A stretch of DNA of 16,180 bases from Gammaproteobacteria bacterium. GTDB taxonomy: Bacteria > Pseudomonadota > Gammaproteobacteria > Granulosicoccales > Granulosicoccaceae. The notes under the pieces were generated by a model that saw nothing but the letters and a program-made list of their open reading frames with translations, made no database searches and was not told the DNA's origin. The number at the start of each line of letters is the position of its first letter. The stretch's first letter is position 1. The stretch lies in contig JAHQVR010000074.1 in assembly GCA_019634245.1 (NCBI GenBank), positions 1 through 16,180 of the forward strand, in the 5' to 3' direction. The position numbers were made by a program, and so were the translations under genes. This document shows positions 13,801-16,180 of the stretch, piece after piece.

Positions 13801-16167
13801 TTGAAGTTGGGAAGACTGATTCGCCTTAGTTTGCAGTGACTGAATCTCCGCCGTATGACGCTCATGGGCATCCTCTAACGAACCAATCTGCGTTTTATGC
13901 TCAATGATGGACTTCTCACGCGCCTCCAAATCGGTCTTTAGCCCGCTGATTTGGGTCAATAGACCATTTTCAGTATCACGAGTTTTGGCTTGTGCTACCG
14001 CCCAAGTCTGCCGCTCAGCTTCAAATTCGCTTTCGTATTTTTCCTCAGCGGCTAATAACGCTTCGTCCTTCGCCTTTAACACCTCTGAGTGTTGGGCTTC
14101 GATTTGTTTTATCTGTTGGTCTTTCTCATCTAGTGCTGTGGAGAATTCCTCTTCTTTGGCCTGTATGCTCTTCTGTAGTTGTGCGAGCTGATTGTTGGAT
14201 TCATCCACTAGCGTATCAAGACGGCTGATCTCTGCATCCTTAGCCGCAATGTTACTTTCTAACTCCGGAAGGCGTGCTGCAGCGGCAGCCTGCTGTTCAA
14301 GCTCCTGAAGGCGGGCTTCTAATTGGCTCAATTGGCGAGTTTTCTTTTCGGTCTCTCTCTGCAGCTGATCGTGATCAGACTTCAGCGATTCGACTTCGGT
14401 GTTACGAATGTCCAAAGTCTGCTGACTCACTTGCAGTTCCTGCTTAAGCTTTGCGCTCTCGCCACTTTGCACTTTGATCTGCTCAGCATTTGCATCCACA
14501 ACGCGCTGCAAACTTAACACCTCAGCATTTTTTTCATTCAACATCTGCTTGTGTCGATCAAACTCGGCAAATGTGCCTTTCATCGATTGTTGATGTTCTT
14601 CGCGTTCACGGGTCAGTTCAGCGACCCTTTGCTGTTGTTGGGTGAGATCCACTCTGATGGTTTCCACAGACTTTTGCTCAGAATCCAGTTCGGTTTTTAG
14701 CAACCGAATCTCATCCCGAGCCGCGGTCAATTCATCAGTTCGATTACCTAACAGATGTTGTTGGCCTGTGAACTGCTGATTCAACACATCCATATCCTTC
14801 TTGGTGCTTTCCAGTTCCAGCGTCACAGCCTTGAGCTCCTCAATCTCCGCCACTTTGGCTGAGAGTTTGTCCCGTTCCAGCTCCAGGGATCGGTTTAGCT
14901 CATCGACTTCTCGTTGCACATTAACCATTTCCTTGGCGTGCTCTTCGCGTAGTTCAGTGGTTAATTGCTCAGCGGATCGGGCACTGATACTGAGTTTGTC
15001 TTGTTCCGAACGAAGTGCTCTGAGCTCTGCTTCAGCGGTGGAGAGCTCCTGCCCCTGTCGCTCCAGCCGAGCCTCAAGATCCATGCGTAAATCAAGCTCT
15101 GTGTCTTGCTGTCTTAACTTTTGTTGGGTCTGCTCTAACTCAGCTTGCAGCTTCGACTGTGCACTCCCAACACTCAGACTCTGATCCAGAGATGATTGAG
15201 TTTCCGCTAGTGCAGAACGAGTGTCATCCAATGCACGGGTGGCTTGCTTAAGCTCATACTCCAACGGTTTTACCCGGCTGGCGAGTTCATACAATTCATC
15301 CAACTCTTCCGGGCTAACGCCTTGGTCTGGCAGAAATGATTGCGCTTCCATATGCTGCTGACCAGCGCCACCGTGTCCGCCTGGTGTCAGCTCACTCAAA
15401 CGGTTCACTTCCATTCTGAGTGGATTCACTAGAGCAGCAAGAGACTGCAACTCATCCAGTTCATCATTACGCACCACAGTGACATCCGCAGACAGAGCAT
15501 GGGCGGAGGCATCGGCATGATCGCTGCGACCAATCTCAGCAACGGGCACGCCGAGTTCGACATCCACCGACCGTGAACGTCGCGCAGTTCGTGACCGGTA
15601 GCTCGGCACGGCCGCTATCGAAGACCCTTCTAACAACTGCTGATCAGTGTTGCGACGGTTAACGATCGCAGACTGAGCTTGAGCAATAATGTCCTCTTGT
15701 GAGGCTTCTACAGCATGACGAGACGCCAACTGCTCATCAAACCCGGCGACGCTAGGGGCTGAATATCCTTCGACGTGAGTTTCACTGTAACCAGAAGAGG
15801 CAGGCCGTGCTTTTTTGGGAGCGTAGTGAGTGTCCACTGAGTCTGAGTGCGAGGAAGCTGATATTCCTCGGGATGAATGAGAGTTAACGGCCGTGCGCTG
15901 CGTGTTGGCATTGGGATTGGTTAGGGTGGGAATCGAATCATCATCGATGCTCGATACCGAATCCTTGTCGCCCAACCGATCCGCCTTACTGGCAAAATCG
16001 TTTCTGCTTAAGTCCGACCTGACGCGACTGCGTTGTTCTTTGCGCCGATTTTCTGCTGCCGCTCTCTCTGAACGACTTCGGCTAAACGACCAACCAAACA
16101 GTAGCAGTGCCAAAAAAGCCAGGGCCAGAATGAGATAGTTCACGGGCGTGCTCGCAAGTTCGTTCAT
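10861..16167 (-). CDS. Giant membrane-anchored coiled-coil protein with C-terminal H3TH-like helix-hairpin-helix domain
   Basis: 1768 residues (about 195 kDa at 110 Da per residue). Residues 10-27 (NYLILALAFLALLLFGWS) are a single N-terminal membrane anchor followed by a positively charged stretch, so the bulk is predicted cytoplasmic. Residues about 30-230 are polar, Ser/Asp/Arg-rich and probably disordered. From about 235 to 1650 nearly the whole protein is Leu/Glu/Gln/Lys/Ala heptad-like coiled coil, with short breaks such as TPGGHGGAG near 261-269. A basic, Ser/Lys-rich linker (about 1661-1685) leads to a final 83-residue domain, DDLKKIHGVGPVMEKTLNSLG and onward, that resembles the helix-hairpin-helix (H3TH, COG3743-type) module found at the end of diverse bacterial proteins. 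Function is unknown; a membrane-tethered scaffold, possibly nucleic-acid-binding, is inferred. The start is 13 bases from the window end and lacks an upstream stop in view. Copies of a recent duplication lie inside it. Confidence 0.9.
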   Translation of the reverse strand: MNELASTPVNYLILALAFLALLLFGWSFSRSRSERAAAENRRKEQRSRVRSDLSRNDFASKADRLGDKDSVSSIDDDSIPTLTNPNANTQRTAVNSHSSRGISASSHSDSVDTHYAPKKARPASSGYSETHVEGYSAPSVAGFDEQLASRHAVEASQEDIIAQAQSAIVNRRNTDQQLLEGSSIAAVPSYRSRTARRSRSVDVELGVPVAEIGRSDHADASAHALSADVTVVRNDELDELQSLAALVNPLRMEVNRLSELTPGGHGGAGQQHMEAQSFLPDQGVSPEELDELYELASRVKPLEYELKQATRALDDTRSALAETQSSLDQSLSVGSAQSKLQAELEQTQQKLRQQDTELDLRMDLEARLERQGQELSTAEAELRALRSEQDKLSISARSAEQLTTELREEHAKEMVNVQREVDELNRSLELERDKLSAKVAEIEELKAVTLELESTKKDMDVLNQQFTGQQHLLGNRTDELTAARDEIRLLKTELDSEQKSVETIRVDLTQQQQRVAELTREREEHQQSMKGTFAEFDRHKQMLNEKNAEVLSLQRVVDANAEQIKVQSGESAKLKQELQVSQQTLDIRNTEVESLKSDHDQLQRETEKKTRQLSQLEARLQELEQQAAAAARLPELESNIAAKDAEISRLDTLVDESNNQLAQLQKSIQAKEEEFSTALDEKDQQIKQIEAQHSEVLKAKDEALLAAEEKYESEFEAERQTWAVAQAKTRDTENGLLTQISGLKTDLEAREKSIIEHKTQIGSLEDAHERHTAEIQSLQTKANQSSQLQEAMRQKEQNLIQLNVQLDDLREQNRELNHSLAEQGKQLEQIEQLAKEKTSLLAAVNEKDQALKNQQNKITQLKSDIDRLGALEDVVKQKDTNLRELNQQLSVLKPLKGELESERSKIVDLTRTLEAKSEEVKQSRSELSQAHRNLEAKHTELVQAKQSVKTEMEALKSSSVSALAAKDKELTAFRADIEATKQEARQLQSRAAAAGDYEKELNQLKLALQAKNEEQSSLRNEIEKITSERDQQQQASAQLQADLLDKQQSFSKQLQAAKAVHEKQLLTLKHEHQEHLSRLEADQATAIETVKHQSQESATADTENRLNSLRAENEKLLAVEQKKNEQALMAAREAHNQQIASLKSEREDAVKALRADLLKQQKEHESKLSDTLEAAKAEHAQQLASVKDEHQKSLQAAQAEQAKYREAHQQELATTVESVKNEQLAKLAELDAQHKKSIESVKAESAKEKDTQHTQALETLKAEHSQQLKALEADRNKAVETLKKEADAQHAKVLDTLKAEHSQRLKALEADRDKAIESLKVEMAEQRKATDVQLARDLDSAKAAHAKQLSEVEAQRDKAIQSAQEETLRQQSEFDSKLQKATEAADARFEKQLAETKAASEKAAAALEKQHQKALAEAQAESEKTVQALRAEHSSQLDEAKVKADKARQAELDKSLNAKQTEIDRLADQLKKHQSDASKQLQSVQSELDKRQQQLTELEKSSSDVESLQKELDTQKQTIGTLRRKIAVHENTAAEAKSQSAELQRLRAELESKNDQISKQETTLVSLRARESDAEKQAAALKNAMLQLEAAKKHMTDLEAAAQQAQNAAAAGEQNDLEHRRLRAEFTSIERERDKIASQYQAANAEIRDLRKQLELLTGKAASAPAAARQRTSKPKSSASGTGKGKPLFKAPKEKDDLKKIHGVGPVMEKTLNSLGITSFYQVANFTADDVERVTEAIETFPGRIERDDWIGGAKEEYKKKYGKEAVK
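12178..12399. repeat. In-frame tandem 111-bp duplication inside the coiled-coil gene
   Basis: Two adjacent 37-codon units: residues 1257-1293 (12289-12399), starting LETLKAEHSQQLKALEADRN, and 1294-1330 (12178-12288), starting LDTLKAEHSQRLKALEADRD. Over roughly 80 aligned bases the two differ at about 12 by my count, far closer than the rest of the coiled coil, so this is a fairly recent duplication. The unit is not a multiple of seven residues, so it shifts the heptad register. More degenerate relatives (AEHAQQLASVKDEHQ, AKAAHAKQLSEVEAQRD) flank it. Confidence 0.85.
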
Positions 16168-16180
16168 CCGTCCAAGGATA

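Noticed and set aside
10861..16167. Many plus-strand frames of 60-127 residues opposite the coiled-coil gene
   Set aside because: They are Ser/Leu/Cys-rich antisense translations of Glu/Gln/Lys/Ala-rich coiled-coil codons, a known shadow effect; none has a recognisable domain.
10861..16167. SMC or Rad50-type ATPase, or a myosin-like protein
   Set aside because: There is no Walker A or B motif and no hinge domain; only the coiled-coil composition is shared.

Overview
The window looks like a piece of a gammaproteobacterial chromosome, or a contig from one. Base composition is mid-range, starts are ATG or GTG with GGAG-type ribosome binding sites, and several genes belong to proteobacterial families: a YpeA-type acetyltransferase, a HugZ-like protein, an AlgI-like acyltransferase and a YHS-domain exported protein. 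The species cannot be named from the sequence. No rRNA, tRNA, CRISPR array, transposase or phage gene was seen.

Layout. (1) Positions 1-3954 hold a minus-strand surface-glycan block, read from right to left: an AlgI-like membrane-bound O-acyltransferase, an SGNH-fold partner, an extended SDR enzyme that looks like a UDP-glucuronate decarboxylase, and the first 18 codons of a UDP-glucose 6-dehydrogenase. The last two would make UDP-glucuronate and then UDP-xylose, and the first two would acylate an exported glycan. The left 70 bases are an exact inverted copy of part of the decarboxylase gene and cut the dehydrogenase off. This is probably a chimeric contig end, possibly a real rearrangement. 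(2) Positions 4077-4616 carry a plus-strand exported YHS-domain protein. (3) Positions 4657-7304 carry a minus-strand LemA / M48 metalloprotease pair; the protease has a long C-terminal extension. (4) Positions 7554-9289 carry a HugZ-like protein followed 8 bases later by an S41 C-terminal-processing-type protease with no export signal. (5) Positions 9290-9697 are non-coding and contain five near-identical 11-bp palindromes, mostly spaced about 46 bp apart. (6) Positions 9698-10697 carry a small secreted protein of unknown function and then ypeA, both on the plus strand. (7) Positions 10861-16167 are one minus-strand gene for a 1768-residue membrane-anchored coiled-coil protein. It ends in a small helix-hairpin-helix (H3TH-like) domain and contains a recent in-frame 111-bp duplication.

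The most unusual items are the giant coiled-coil protein, the palindrome cluster, and the inverted duplication at the left edge. Several starts were moved inward from the longest open frame because a ribosome binding site, signal peptide or family boundary supports the inner start; each case is explained in its entry.
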